Shown one piece after another: positions 43,355 through 52,033 of a DNA stretch of 64,000 bases. Numbering within the stretch: the first letter of the stretch is position 1; each line of letters begins with the position of its first letter. The position numbers were made by a program, and so were the translations under genes. Under the pieces are notes generated by a model, which did not search any database, had not been told where the DNA came from, and worked only from the letters and a program-made list of their open reading frames with translations. This DNA comes from Pedobacter sp. D749 (GTDB taxonomy: Bacteria; Bacteroidota; Bacteroidia; Sphingobacteriales; Sphingobacteriaceae): contig NZ_CP079218.1 of NCBI RefSeq assembly GCF_019317285.1, forward strand, positions 5,208,001 to 5,272,000. Reading direction: 5' to 3'.

Positions 43355-44410
43355 ATGAGCACCCAAATATTCGCTTCATCAGAAAAAGGAAAAAAAGTTT
43401 TAAGCTTTGGTGAAATACTTTTGCGCATCTGCCCTGATATGGATGGTGCCTGGTTAAAAGAAAATAAACTTCCGTTTTATGTGGGTGGTGCAGAGCTTAA
43501 TGTAGCCACTGCACTTGCCCTTTGGAATGTTCCTTCGGCCTACCTTTCGGCTGTACCCGATAATTCGGTCACCCGCGAAATTGTAGATTATCTTGATGCC
43601 CGTAATATTGATACCACACCAATGGTTTACTATGGTGAACGTTTAGGTTTATATTATCTTCCGAAGGGGAAAGACCTTAAAAATGCCGGTGTAATTTACG
43701 ATCGTGCAAATTCTGCTTATGCTAATTTAAAGGTTGGCCAGATCAACTGGGATGAAGTTTTTGAAAGCGTAAACTGGTTCCATTTCAGTGCGATATGCCC
43801 TGCAATCAACCAATCTATTGCTGATGTTTGTCTGGAAGCTTTAAAAGTGGCAAGTGCAAAAAATATTACCATTTCACTTGATTTAAACTATCGCGCCAAA
43901 CTTTGGAAATACGGTAAAGATCCCATTGATGTTTTACCAGAACTGGCCCAATATTGTACCTTGATTATGGGCAATGTATGGGCGGCCAATAAAATGTTGG
44001 GTACTGCGATTCACGAAGATTTAACACAAACTGAGGGTTATGCAAAAGAAACGTTACTGCAACAGGCAACAGATACTTCTAAAGAAATATTAAGTTTGTT
44101 TCCTGCATGTAAAGCGGTGGCCAATACCTTCAGGTTTGATCATGGCAAAGGTATCAGGTATTATACTGCCATTTATACCGATGGTGAACTCACGGTTTCT
44201 GAAGAATATGTTTCTGACGAAATTTTAGATAAAGTGGGTAGTGGAGACTGTTTTATGGCAGGTTTGATTTACGGTTTTTACAACCAGTTACCGGTCAAAG
44301 AAACCTTAAACTTTGCCACCGCAGCAGCATACGATAAATTATACATTCCAAGTGATGCTACAATCAGTACCGTAGCGGATATAGAAAAAAGAATAATACG
44401 CAATGATTAG
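43355..44410 (+). CDS. kdgK: 2-keto-3-deoxygluconate kinase (PfkB family)
   Basis: A 351-residue carbohydrate kinase that phosphorylates KDG to KDPG. The PfkB signatures are VGGAELNVATALALW near residue 42 and DKVGSGDCFMAGLIYGF near 290, with the catalytic Asp in GSGD. ISLDLNYRAKLW is the typical middle strand. Length and order match the family. It overlaps kdgA by eight bases, so the pair is coupled. An operator-like site precedes it. Confidence 0.92.
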   Translation: MSTQIFASSEKGKKVLSFGEILLRICPDMDGAWLKENKLPFYVGGAELNVATALALWNVPSAYLSAVPDNSVTREIVDYLDARNIDTTPMVYYGERLGLYYLPKGKDLKNAGVIYDRANSAYANLKVGQINWDEVFESVNWFHFSAICPAINQSIADVCLEALKVASAKNITISLDLNYRAKLWKYGKDPIDVLPELAQYCTLIMGNVWAANKMLGTAIHEDLTQTEGYAKETLLQQATDTSKEILSLFPACKAVANTFRFDHGKGIRYYTAIYTDGELTVSEEYVSDEILDKVGSGDCFMAGLIYGFYNQLPVKETLNFATAAAYDKLYIPSDATISTVADIEKRIIRND

Positions 44411-45065
44411 CAACAAGCACAAAATTTTAGATGCCATTTTAGAGCAAGGCATGTTACCGCTTTTTTATCAGGATAGCGAGGCAGGTAGCATTGAAATATT
44501 ACGCACGCTATATAAAGCGGGTGTACGTGTTTTCGAATATACTAACCGCGGTAAATCAGCCCTGTCGAACTTTAAAAAACTAAAGGAAGTACGCGATGCT
44601 GAAATGCCAGATCTTTATCTGGGTATCGGAACCATTAAAACCCCTGCTGATGCAAATGCATTTATTGAAGCTGGAACAGATTTTATTGTGGCACCGATCG
44701 TAAATCCGGCTGTTGCAGAAATTGCCAACAAAATCGGGATGCTGTGGATTCCGGGCTGTATGACGCCGACTGAAATCAGCGTAGCCCAAGAACACAAAGC
44801 CATGTTGATCAAAATTTTTCCTGCCAATATTTTAGGTCCTGAGTTTATTTCATCAATTAAAGATCTTTTCGCCGGACAGCTGTTTATGCCTACCGGTGGA
44901 GTAGAAATTAATGCTGATAACTTGAAAACCTGGTTTAAATCTGGCGTTTGTGCGGTTGGTATGGGCAGTAAATTAATCAGTAAAGACGTGATGAGTAAAG
45001 GGCTTTACGAAGAGTTATTCGACAATACCAAATTAGCGCTCGATCTAATTCAGCAGAGCAAATAA
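44403..45065 (+). CDS. kdgA: KDPG aldolase (2-keto-3-deoxy-6-phosphogluconate aldolase)
   Basis: A 220-residue class I aldolase that splits KDPG into pyruvate and glyceraldehyde 3-phosphate (Eda/KdgA type). FEYTNRGKSALSNFK is the N-terminal Glu/Arg region, LYLGIGTIKTPADANAFIEAG the next strand, and MLIKIFPANILGPEFI carries the Schiff-base Lys. FMPTGGVEI binds the phosphate. It overlaps kdgK by eight bases and is followed by the permease gene after 20 bases. Confidence 0.94.
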   Translation: MISNKHKILDAILEQGMLPLFYQDSEAGSIEILRTLYKAGVRVFEYTNRGKSALSNFKKLKEVRDAEMPDLYLGIGTIKTPADANAFIEAGTDFIVAPIVNPAVAEIANKIGMLWIPGCMTPTEISVAQEHKAMLIKIFPANILGPEFISSIKDLFAGQLFMPTGGVEINADNLKTWFKSGVCAVGMGSKLISKDVMSKGLYEELFDNTKLALDLIQQSK

Positions 45066-45085
45066 AATTTAACAAACCTAACCAA

Positions 45086-46456
45086 ATGAACCAAACGAAA
45101 ATAGGCAAATACAGATGGACGATATGCGCACTTCTGTTTTTCGCTACTACAGTAAATTATTTAGATAGACAAGTTTTAAGTTTGCTATCAAGCAAACTCG
45201 AGGCGGAGTTTAACTGGACAAATTCAGATTACGCAAACATAACAGCAGCTTTTCAATTCGTTTATGCTATATCAATGCTTTTTGCTGGACGAATAATAGA
45301 TAAATTGGGAACAAAATGGGGATATGCCATTGCAATTATTGTTTGGTCGCTAGGCGCCATTCTACATGCAAAAGCTATTCCTGTAGGAGAGGCCGTTTCA
45401 TCTATTTTTGCATTGGTTGGAATCACAAGTATATCGGTATCTGTACTAGGCTTCATTGTTTCCAGGGCTGTTTTGGGTTTTGGAGAATCTGGAAATTTTC
45501 CGGCAGCAATTAAAGCAACAGCAGAATATTTTCCTAAAAAGGAACGTTCCTTTGCAACAGGAATCTTTAATTCAGGAGCAAACGTTGGTGCAATTCTAGC
45601 TCCTGCTACTGTGCCATACATCGCTGAAGCTTGGGGTTGGGAAACTGCATTTTTAATTATAGGAGCAGCAGGCTTTTTCTGGCTAATATTTTGGTTTATT
45701 TTTTATGATAAACCTGAAGAACAAAAGCGTTTATCTAAAGCTGAATTGGAGTATATTCTATTAGATACAGATCAAAAAGTTATTGTTCCATCAGAATCTG
45801 AAACTGAAGCAAAGAAGGTTTCATGGTTTAAATTATTAGGATATAAACAAACATGGGCTTTCACGTTTGGAAAGTTCATGACTGATGGTGTTTGGTGGTT
45901 CTTTTTGTTCTGGCTTCCTTCATATTTAAAGGCCCAGTATGGAATGGAAGGAACATCAATATCGTTCCCACTTTTTGTGCTTTACAGTATGACAATGATT
46001 GGTAGCATTGGAGGCGGATGGTTTCCTGCTTATTTCCTTAAAAAAGGATACAATGTTTATGAAGGTAGAATGAGAGCAATGTTCGTAATCGCATTATTTC
46101 CTTTAGTTGTCTTACTTGCCCAACCTTTGGGGCACTATACCTTTTGGATTCCTGTATTGTTAATTGGAATTGGAGCTTCTGCACACCAAGCCTGGTCTGC
46201 AAATATTTTTACAACAGTATCAGATATGTTTCCCAAAAAAGCAGTTGGATCAATTATTGGAATTGGTGGTATGGCAGGAGGAATCGGTGGCGTAATAGTT
46301 TCTAAGGTTGGCGGTGCCCTGTTCGATCATTACAAAGGATTAGGACATATCCAGACTGGTTACACCATTATGTTTGCATTTTGTGCTATTGCTTATATTA
46401 TTGCTTGGGTAGTAATGAAGACATTGGTGCCAAAAATGAAAATGATAGAATTATAA
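45086..46456 (+). CDS. exuT: Hexuronate permease (ACS-family MFS, ExuT-like)
   Basis: A 456-residue MFS transporter of the anion:cation symporter family. TVNYLDRQVLSLL in the first loop, GRIIDKLGTKWGYA, VLGFGESGNFPAAIKATAEYFPKKERS and FNSGANVGAILAPATVP are all typical of ExuT and related hexuronate transporters. It should import galacturonate or glucuronate with protons across the inner membrane. Its codon use is unlike its neighbours, with GGA favoured for Gly, which suggests a separate origin. A terminator (46463-46488) closes the operon. Confidence 0.9.
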   Translation: MNQTKIGKYRWTICALLFFATTVNYLDRQVLSLLSSKLEAEFNWTNSDYANITAAFQFVYAISMLFAGRIIDKLGTKWGYAIAIIVWSLGAILHAKAIPVGEAVSSIFALVGITSISVSVLGFIVSRAVLGFGESGNFPAAIKATAEYFPKKERSFATGIFNSGANVGAILAPATVPYIAEAWGWETAFLIIGAAGFFWLIFWFIFYDKPEEQKRLSKAELEYILLDTDQKVIVPSESETEAKKVSWFKLLGYKQTWAFTFGKFMTDGVWWFFLFWLPSYLKAQYGMEGTSISFPLFVLYSMTMIGSIGGGWFPAYFLKKGYNVYEGRMRAMFVIALFPLVVLLAQPLGHYTFWIPVLLIGIGASAHQAWSANIFTTVSDMFPKKAVGSIIGIGGMAGGIGGVIVSKVGGALFDHYKGLGHIQTGYTIMFAFCAIAYIIAWVVMKTLVPKMKMIEL

Positions 46457-46462
46457 ATATTT

Positions 46463-46488
46463 AGAGCCAATTACTTTGGCTCTTTTTA
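46463..46488 (+). terminator. Intrinsic terminator after exuT
   Basis: AGAGCCAA (46463-46470) pairs with TTGGCTCT (46476-46483) around TTACT, then TTTTT. Confidence 0.85.
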
Positions 46489-46551
46489 CAACAATAAATC
46501 TATACTTAAACTATAGATTTAACATTAATTTAACCCTAACAACAAATAAAA

Positions 46552-48177
46552 TTGAGTACAACGCTAAACCTCGAAAGTATTTTCGTTGAAGAGAGCCAGA
46601 TTCCAGATGAATTTAGGCTCACGGAAGAAATCAATCAAAAGGAGTTTCTGTCAAATGGAGAGATGAAACTATGGAACGGACCATTTAATGAAGTTTTTTC
46701 TCCGGTATGCGTAAAAACCCCTGAGGGCTTAAAACGGAAGCGTATCGGTAGTTTCCCTGTTTGCACGGAGAAAGAGTCTACAGAAGCTTTAGATGCAGCT
46801 GTAGCCGCTTATGATAATGGTCGCGGGCAGTGGCCAACTATGAGCGTTGCTGATCGGATTAGCTGCGTGGAAAACTTTACGCATAAAATGATTGAGCAAA
46901 AGGAGATTGTTGCGAAGCTCATTATGTGGGAGATTGGTAAATCTTATGCCGATTCGGTAAAAGAGTTCGATCGTACAGTTGAATATATCTATGCTACGAT
47001 TGATGCATTAAAAGATATCGACAGACAGTCATCACGTTTCGAAATAGAACAGGGTATTGTGGCCCAGGTACGTCGTTCTCCGCTTGGGGTGGTACTTTGT
47101 ATGGGGCCGTTTAATTATCCTTTAAACGAGACTTTTACTACGTTGATTCCGGCTTTGATTATGGGCAATACACTTTTATTCAAACCACCTAAACACGGTA
47201 CTTTGTTGCACTATCCTTTATTGGAGGCTTTCCGTTCCAGTTTTCCTAAGGGTGTGGTGAATACGATTTATGGTCGTGGGAATACAATCGTTCCGGGATT
47301 GATGAAATCGGGAAAAATTAATGTACTTACCTTAATTGGCTCAAGTAAGGTTGCCAACGAACTTAAAAAACTGCACCCTAAAGTAAACCGCTTAAGGGCT
47401 ATTTTAGGTTTAGATGCCAAAAATGCGGCCATTATCACTAAAGATGCAGATCTTGATCTGGCGGTTTCTGAAACCGTGTTAGGTTCGCTTTCTTTTAACG
47501 GACAACGTTGTACCGCGATTAAAATCGTTTATGTACACCGCAGTTTAGCGCAGGAATTTTTAAAACGTTTATCTGCAGAAGTAGAAAAACTGAAATTTGG
47601 CATGCCTTGGGAAAAAGGTGTAAACCTTACACCGCTTCCAGAGCTGAACAAACCCGAATACTTAAAAGAATGTATTGATGATGCCGTTTCGCACGGGGCA
47701 AAAGTGGTGAACAAAAATGGTGGACAAACTTTAGAAACTTTTGTTTATCCTGCCATTGTTTATCCCGTAAACAGTAACATGAAACTGTACCGCGAAGAGC
47801 AGTTTGGACCGATTGTACCTGTTGTGCCTTTTGATGACCTGGAAGAACCTATCGAGTATTTAATCGGCTCGCCACACGGCCAGCAGGTGAGTATTTTTAG
47901 TAACAATGCTGCGGTAATTTCTTCGTTGATCGATCCTTTGGTTAACCAGGTGAGTCGTGTAAATATTAACTGCCAATGTCAGCGTGGACCAGATGTGTTC
48001 CCTTTCACTGGTCGTAAAGACAGTGCCGAAGGAACACTTTCTGTAGTGGATGCCTTACGTTCGTTCTCGATCCGCTCTTTAGTAGCCACTAAGTTTACAG
48101 AGGATAATAAAAAGTTACTGAACGAAATTGTGAGGGGAGATGATTCAAACTTTTTAAGTACGAAGTATATTTTTTAA
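46552..48177 (+). CDS. gapN: GapN-like NADP-dependent glyceraldehyde-3-phosphate dehydrogenase (ALDH family)
   Basis: A 541-residue aldehyde dehydrogenase of the non-phosphorylating GAPDH group, oxidising glyceraldehyde 3-phosphate to 3-phosphoglycerate with NADP. GPFNYPLNETFTTLIPALIM and SFNGQRCTAIKIVYVHRSLA (catalytic Cys in QRCT) are diagnostic. The usual general-base motif LELGGKD is ILGLDAKNAAI here, so the Glu is replaced by Gly. Start is TTG at 46552; no suitable ATG exists. It follows the uronate operon after a terminator, and would use the triose phosphate made by KdgA to make NADPH. General ALDH use is an alternative. Confidence 0.8.
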   Translation: MSTTLNLESIFVEESQIPDEFRLTEEINQKEFLSNGEMKLWNGPFNEVFSPVCVKTPEGLKRKRIGSFPVCTEKESTEALDAAVAAYDNGRGQWPTMSVADRISCVENFTHKMIEQKEIVAKLIMWEIGKSYADSVKEFDRTVEYIYATIDALKDIDRQSSRFEIEQGIVAQVRRSPLGVVLCMGPFNYPLNETFTTLIPALIMGNTLLFKPPKHGTLLHYPLLEAFRSSFPKGVVNTIYGRGNTIVPGLMKSGKINVLTLIGSSKVANELKKLHPKVNRLRAILGLDAKNAAIITKDADLDLAVSETVLGSLSFNGQRCTAIKIVYVHRSLAQEFLKRLSAEVEKLKFGMPWEKGVNLTPLPELNKPEYLKECIDDAVSHGAKVVNKNGGQTLETFVYPAIVYPVNSNMKLYREEQFGPIVPVVPFDDLEEPIEYLIGSPHGQQVSIFSNNAAVISSLIDPLVNQVSRVNINCQCQRGPDVFPFTGRKDSAEGTLSVVDALRSFSIRSLVATKFTEDNKKLLNEIVRGDDSNFLSTKYIF

Positions 48178-48196
48178 AAGATCAGTTTATAAAAAT

Positions 48197-48240
48197 AAGC
48201 CGCAAAACACAGGTGTTAATCTGTGAGTTTGCGGCTTTTA
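48197..48240 (+). terminator. Intrinsic terminator after the GapN-like gene
   Basis: AAGCCGCAAA (48197-48206) and CACAG (48208-48212) pair with CTGTG (48221-48225) and TTTGCGGCTT (48228-48237), with small bulges, followed by a short T-rich stretch. Confidence 0.75.
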
Positions 48241-48256
48241 TGTTTTACGCTCAGTT

Positions 48257-48341
48257 CGTCATTTCGAGCGGAGTGCAACGTAGTCGAGAAATCTATATCT
48301 GGCAGATCTCTCCGTTCCGCTGCGCTTCAGTCGAGATGACG
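48257..48341. repeat. Palindromic element, CGTCATTTCGAGC type
   Basis: The left arm begins CGTCATTTCGAGCGGAG; the right arm, read inverted, begins CGTCATCTCGACTGAAG. Both carry CGAGAAATC-like and GAGAGATC ends. TTTCTATTGGAG follows, as it does after 12116. Confidence 0.75.
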
Positions 48342-48364
48342 ACCTTTCTATTGGAGTTTAATAG

Positions 48365-48467
48365 TCCTCGTTTGTAACGAGGATTAGCGAGATCCGCATT
48401 TGTAATGCGGTATTATGCTATTGGCGATACAATCGCCATTCTCAGGCATCCTCGTTGCAAACGAGGA
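48365..48467. repeat. Array of four short hairpins with mirrored outer pair
   Basis: Hairpins: TCCTCGTTTGTAACGAGGA (48365-48383), CCGCATTTGTAATGCGG (48394-48410), GGCGATACAATCGCC (48423-48437) and TCCTCGTTGCAAACGAGGA (48449-48467). The first and last have the same stem and nearly inverse loops. It resembles a REP/BIME-type element. Confidence 0.8.
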
Positions 48468-48573
48468 CGATGATCATATTTATACGCCCAACTCTGTTTA
48501 CTTAGTGAATTTCTCGGTGCACTCGGTGGTAAAAAAAGATCCTTCACTGCGTTCAGGATGACAACTATATTTT

Positions 48574-49314
48574 TTACTTCAAACTCTTTATCAAACTCAA
48601 CTTCAACTCTTTTATTCCGTTAACTACCAAACCTGCTACCTGTTTGGCTCCCTCCGGGCTTAAATGTGTATTGTCTTTTTTGCCATTAGGATAGTTTACA
48701 TTCCCTGAATCAACATAATTGAATAATTTAATGGATGGTTCCTCGCCCAAACGGGTTAGTAAACTTTTTGTTTTCGCCAGCATATCAATTAAAGGAACAT
48801 TCAACGAGTCGGCGACCTGTCGGGTTACGCTTGGGTAATCGCCATGCGAGTCGATCAGAACTCCGTTTTTAAAACTTCTGCGGGAGATTGGCGTTAATAA
48901 AACCGGGAAAGCTTTTTTGCTCCGGGTTTCTTTTACATAATTCACTAAATTGACTTTAAAATCAGCCAATGAAACACCGACCGTAGGTTTATCAACTTTC
49001 TCATCGTTATGCCCGAATTCGATAAAAATATAATCTCCTGGGTTTAACTGTGCTAAAATTGGATCCCAACGTTTTTCAGCCCTGAACGATTTGGTACTCC
49101 TGCCATTTAAAGCCCGGTTATCAACCGTAATATCAGTTTTAAAGTAAGACTGTAGCGCCATGCCCCAACCGGTTTCTGGATAAGCTTTTTCTTCTTTATT
49201 GGCCGCGGTAGAATCGCCGATGATGTACAGCTTTGTTTTCCTTTGAACAAAAGTAAAAGAGAATAAAACGGCTAAGGCTCCTGCCGCAAAAATCTTAAGA
49301 AACTTCGTTTTCAT
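48574..49314 (-). CDS. Rhamnogalacturonan acetylesterase-like SGNH hydrolase (CE12)
   Basis: A 246-residue secreted esterase from ATG at 49314, which begins the signal peptide (MKTKFLKIFAAGALAVLFSF). A start nine codons upstream would overlap the previous gene. SGNH blocks: IIGDSTAA (catalytic Ser), GRSTKSF (Gly), FIEFGHNDE (Asn) and DNTHLSPEGA (Asp and His). CE12 enzymes remove acetyl groups from rhamnogalacturonan or pectin. It is the last gene of the minus-strand pectin operon, five bases after the second CE8. Confidence 0.9.
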   Translation of the reverse strand: MKTKFLKIFAAGALAVLFSFTFVQRKTKLYIIGDSTAANKEEKAYPETGWGMALQSYFKTDITVDNRALNGRSTKSFRAEKRWDPILAQLNPGDYIFIEFGHNDEKVDKPTVGVSLADFKVNLVNYVKETRSKKAFPVLLTPISRRSFKNGVLIDSHGDYPSVTRQVADSLNVPLIDMLAKTKSLLTRLGEEPSIKLFNYVDSGNVNYPNGKKDNTHLSPEGAKQVAGLVVNGIKELKLSLIKSLK

Positions 49315-49319
49315 TTTAA

Positions 49320-50342
49320 TTAATTTGTGATTGGATTCCATAGATCCGATCCGCTCAGTATATTTTTTAAAGTATATTTTTTGGCCTCTTTATCAGTAAG
49401 CTGTTTTGTCCAGGCTAATCTTGTTTTGGGCGATGCCCCAGCACCTTTACTTTTATATTCAGCATAAAAAACGGTTAATTCCTTATCTGGGAACATCTTA
49501 TCGCCTTTCCATGGATTCCAGCCTTCGGGTAAAATATGTTTTCCCAGCTCGCAGGTAATAAACACCGTTTTTGCATAAGGCCGCCATGGTCTCCCCAGAT
49601 ACGCTTTGGTTACAGTTTCATCTGCAATGAGCTTACAATTTATGAAAACAAATCCGAATTTCTGTTGCGCGGAGGTCGAAGCTGCGGTAACATAAGAATC
49701 GCTTAAACTTTTGATGGAACAATTTTGAAAGACCACTGTGGCCTTGCCGAAAATAAAATCGGTTGTGCCTTCAATATAACAGTTTTGATAATATTGACGA
49801 CTATTTTCAGTAGCGGCATAAAGCGTATCCTGATTGCCCAGAAACCTGCAGTTTTTTGCGATGAATCGATCACCTTCTACATGCAGCGCAACAGCCTGGC
49901 CAACGCGGCCAGCAGAATTGATAATGGTTAAGTTTTCGAGATGGATATCATTGCCCTGGACCAATACAGTGAATGACGTATAGGTGCTCAATTTAGCATT
50001 GCCAAAAGCATCCTTACCTGATGAATTGGCCTTCCCTGAATAATCATCAAAGGTAATTATGGTTTTATCGATATCTTCTCCAATAATCGAAATCCTGATT
50101 TTCCACGAAGGAATAATTAATTTCTCCTTATATATGCCATTTTTAACATGGATATTAACTTCTTTCTCGCCTAAATCCCTCACCGAATTTACAGCCCCCT
50201 GGATGGTCTTGTAATTTCCGCTGCCATCCTGTGCAACGGTTATTTCTGAAGGATATTTAGGGTCTTGAGCATAAACTTTCGAGAAAATGCAGACATAAAA
50301 AATCAAGACAGCGGCAATGTAGGTTATGGTTGATTTTGCCAT
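49320..50342 (-). CDS. Second pectin methylesterase (CE8)
   Basis: A 340-residue secreted CE8 enzyme from ATG at 50342 (signal peptide MAKSTITYIAAVLIFYVCIF; the frame's earlier start lacks a signal). Motifs: DGSGNYKTIQGAV, GRVGQAVALH, RFLGNQDTLYA, TDFIFGKA and LGRPWRPYAK. It is similar in length to the CE8 at 32492 but not a recent copy. It sits between the surface lipoprotein and the CE12 gene and would de-esterify pectin near the cell surface or in the periplasm. A strong terminator lies between it and the preceding SusC/D operon. Confidence 0.94.
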   Translation of the reverse strand: MAKSTITYIAAVLIFYVCIFSKVYAQDPKYPSEITVAQDGSGNYKTIQGAVNSVRDLGEKEVNIHVKNGIYKEKLIIPSWKIRISIIGEDIDKTIITFDDYSGKANSSGKDAFGNAKLSTYTSFTVLVQGNDIHLENLTIINSAGRVGQAVALHVEGDRFIAKNCRFLGNQDTLYAATENSRQYYQNCYIEGTTDFIFGKATVVFQNCSIKSLSDSYVTAASTSAQQKFGFVFINCKLIADETVTKAYLGRPWRPYAKTVFITCELGKHILPEGWNPWKGDKMFPDKELTVFYAEYKSKGAGASPKTRLAWTKQLTDKEAKKYTLKNILSGSDLWNPITN

Positions 50343-50376
50343 GTGATTACAATAATTCTTTACTGTGAATTTCAAC

Positions 50377-50405
50377 AAAAAAAGGCAGAAACGGGTTCTG
50401 CCTTT
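50377..50405 (-). terminator. Intrinsic terminator of the SusC/SusD/lipoprotein operon
   Basis: AAAGGCAGAA (50381-50390) pairs with TTCTGCCTTT (50396-50405) around ACGGG; on the minus strand TTTTTTT follows. The downstream CE8 and CE12 genes need read-through or their own promoter. Confidence 0.8.
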
Positions 50406-50423
50406 AAAAATGAATTAATAAAA

Positions 50424-52022
50424 TTACAATCTCCATCTAGGGTCGCCAGAGGTTGATTTCCCCACAAAACCATCGTCTTTTATTTTGAAGTTCTTAGTTG
50501 TTGGAGCTGTCAATAATGTAGCACTCGTTCCGGCATAAGCTGTAATACCAGGAATCGCATTAGCTGTAAATACCACATCTGAGGTTTGGTAACTATTTGT
50601 CACAGTCGGGGCTGTTGCAGATCTTATGCCTCTTGCAGTTGCTGCTGGTGATATTGTTTTGGTAATTATGTTATTCTTGAACGAGAATCCACCTGAAATG
50701 GTTTGCGCATTATAATCAATAAAATACCTGCCATCTCCAACTACATTGTAAAAAGTGTTGTTTTCTATGGCCACGCTAAGGGATGGTGCTGCATTATGCA
50801 AAATCAAGCCAAAGCCGATATTTGAAAAGGTATTATTGGTTAAGGTAATATTATTGATTTTACCAGTAGCTACATTTGAGTTAATAAAAGCATAGTTACC
50901 AACCCCCGGGCCAGCGTCGGCTATACTAATATTATCAATTATGCAGTTGTTTACAATAACTTTATTGATTGTAATTGCATTTGTGCTTTGAATACGAAGA
51001 GGCGAGTTAACAAAATGCCTGATATTACAATTTTCGAAAGACACTTCATCCATGTTGGTGGCGAGACTTTGATTAATTAGGTATTGACGTCTGGTTGTTG
51101 TTTCATCGCCTTTTGCATAAGCTGTGATGTCTACATTTTCAAAGCGCAGTTTCCCGCCCATTGTAGGTAAAATAATCTGCGTAAAAGAGATAATGGGTTT
51201 AACTGTAGCAACCTCACCAATTATACTGATATCTATTCCGGCTGGTAATGTAAAGGCAACATCGGCGTTATATTTTGTGCCTTCCAAAATTACAAATCTT
51301 GTGCTTTTTGTAGCGGCGGTTATCATTGCTGCCAAATCATCAGTTGCAGATAAAATCACAACATCAGCTCCTGTGGGCAATTCAGCTGGAGTAGTAAAGG
51401 TTTTTGTTCCTCTAATTGTTGAACCTAAAAATAAGGTTACGGTATAGGATACTTTTGGACTTAAACCTGTTAATATTACTTCGCCTGCAAGAACTTCTGC
51501 AGGGGTAACAGGGCGTGTAATATTACCTGGATTAATCGATATTGTAGTGGCATTTTCACCGACTGGCCAATTTAAGGTAACTGTTCTCGAAGTTAGTTTA
51601 GCTGGTAAAATATCTTGAAAAATCTGTTCGGGTTCTGTTTTTACAGAAGTGCTAACCCATTTGGAATCTGCAACACCCTGTGCAACGCCTTTTACCCTAA
51701 TTGAATATTGCGTATCACCTATTAATCCGGTTACGGTATAGGGTAATTGAGCCACAGTAACACTGGCAATTGATTTTACAGGTGTGCCGGTAAAATCGGC
51801 ATTATCGTATACCTCAATGGTATAAGAAGTAGCATTTGGTACGGCGTTCCATGTTAATTTAACCCCGGTTTTATTTACTATAGTTGCCGTTAAACCTGGG
51901 CTCGAAAAAACCCGGTCAACCTGTAGTTTAGTCACTTCTTCAAGCTCATTATCTTTACATCCTGAGAACCCAATTAAGGTCATCAGAAAGAAAATGATGA
52001 TATATATATTATTTCTTTTCAT
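50424..52022 (-). CDS. Surface lipoprotein with Fn3-like modules and a beta-helix (DUF4957/DUF5123)
   Basis: A 532-residue lipoprotein from ATG at 52022; the signal ends LIGFSGC. Two fibronectin-III-like domains follow (about 30-120: VKLTWNAVPNATSYTIEVYD; and about 125-210). Residues from about 220 to 530 form a right-handed beta-helix with repeated asparagine ladders (KVIVNNCIIDNISIADAG, NNITLTNNTFSNIG), the arrangement of DUF4957 and DUF5123. No lyase motif is certain. Its place after SusD suggests a surface pectin-binding or pectin-cutting protein, as in many polysaccharide loci. Confidence 0.8.
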   Translation of the reverse strand: MKRNNIYIIIFFLMTLIGFSGCKDNELEEVTKLQVDRVFSSPGLTATIVNKTGVKLTWNAVPNATSYTIEVYDNADFTGTPVKSIASVTVAQLPYTVTGLIGDTQYSIRVKGVAQGVADSKWVSTSVKTEPEQIFQDILPAKLTSRTVTLNWPVGENATTISINPGNITRPVTPAEVLAGEVILTGLSPKVSYTVTLFLGSTIRGTKTFTTPAELPTGADVVILSATDDLAAMITAATKSTRFVILEGTKYNADVAFTLPAGIDISIIGEVATVKPIISFTQIILPTMGGKLRFENVDITAYAKGDETTTRRQYLINQSLATNMDEVSFENCNIRHFVNSPLRIQSTNAITINKVIVNNCIIDNISIADAGPGVGNYAFINSNVATGKINNITLTNNTFSNIGFGLILHNAAPSLSVAIENNTFYNVVGDGRYFIDYNAQTISGGFSFKNNIITKTISPAATARGIRSATAPTVTNSYQTSDVVFTANAIPGITAYAGTSATLLTAPTTKNFKIKDDGFVGKSTSGDPRWRL

Positions 52023-52033
52023 TACCAATAAGT

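Larger units (their letters stand above)
48241..48573. other. Repeat-filled spacer between convergent genes
   Basis: It holds the palindrome 48257-48341, the four-hairpin array 48365-48467 and a half-element GATCCTTCACTGCGTTCAGG (48539-48558). No gene is visible. Confidence 0.6.
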
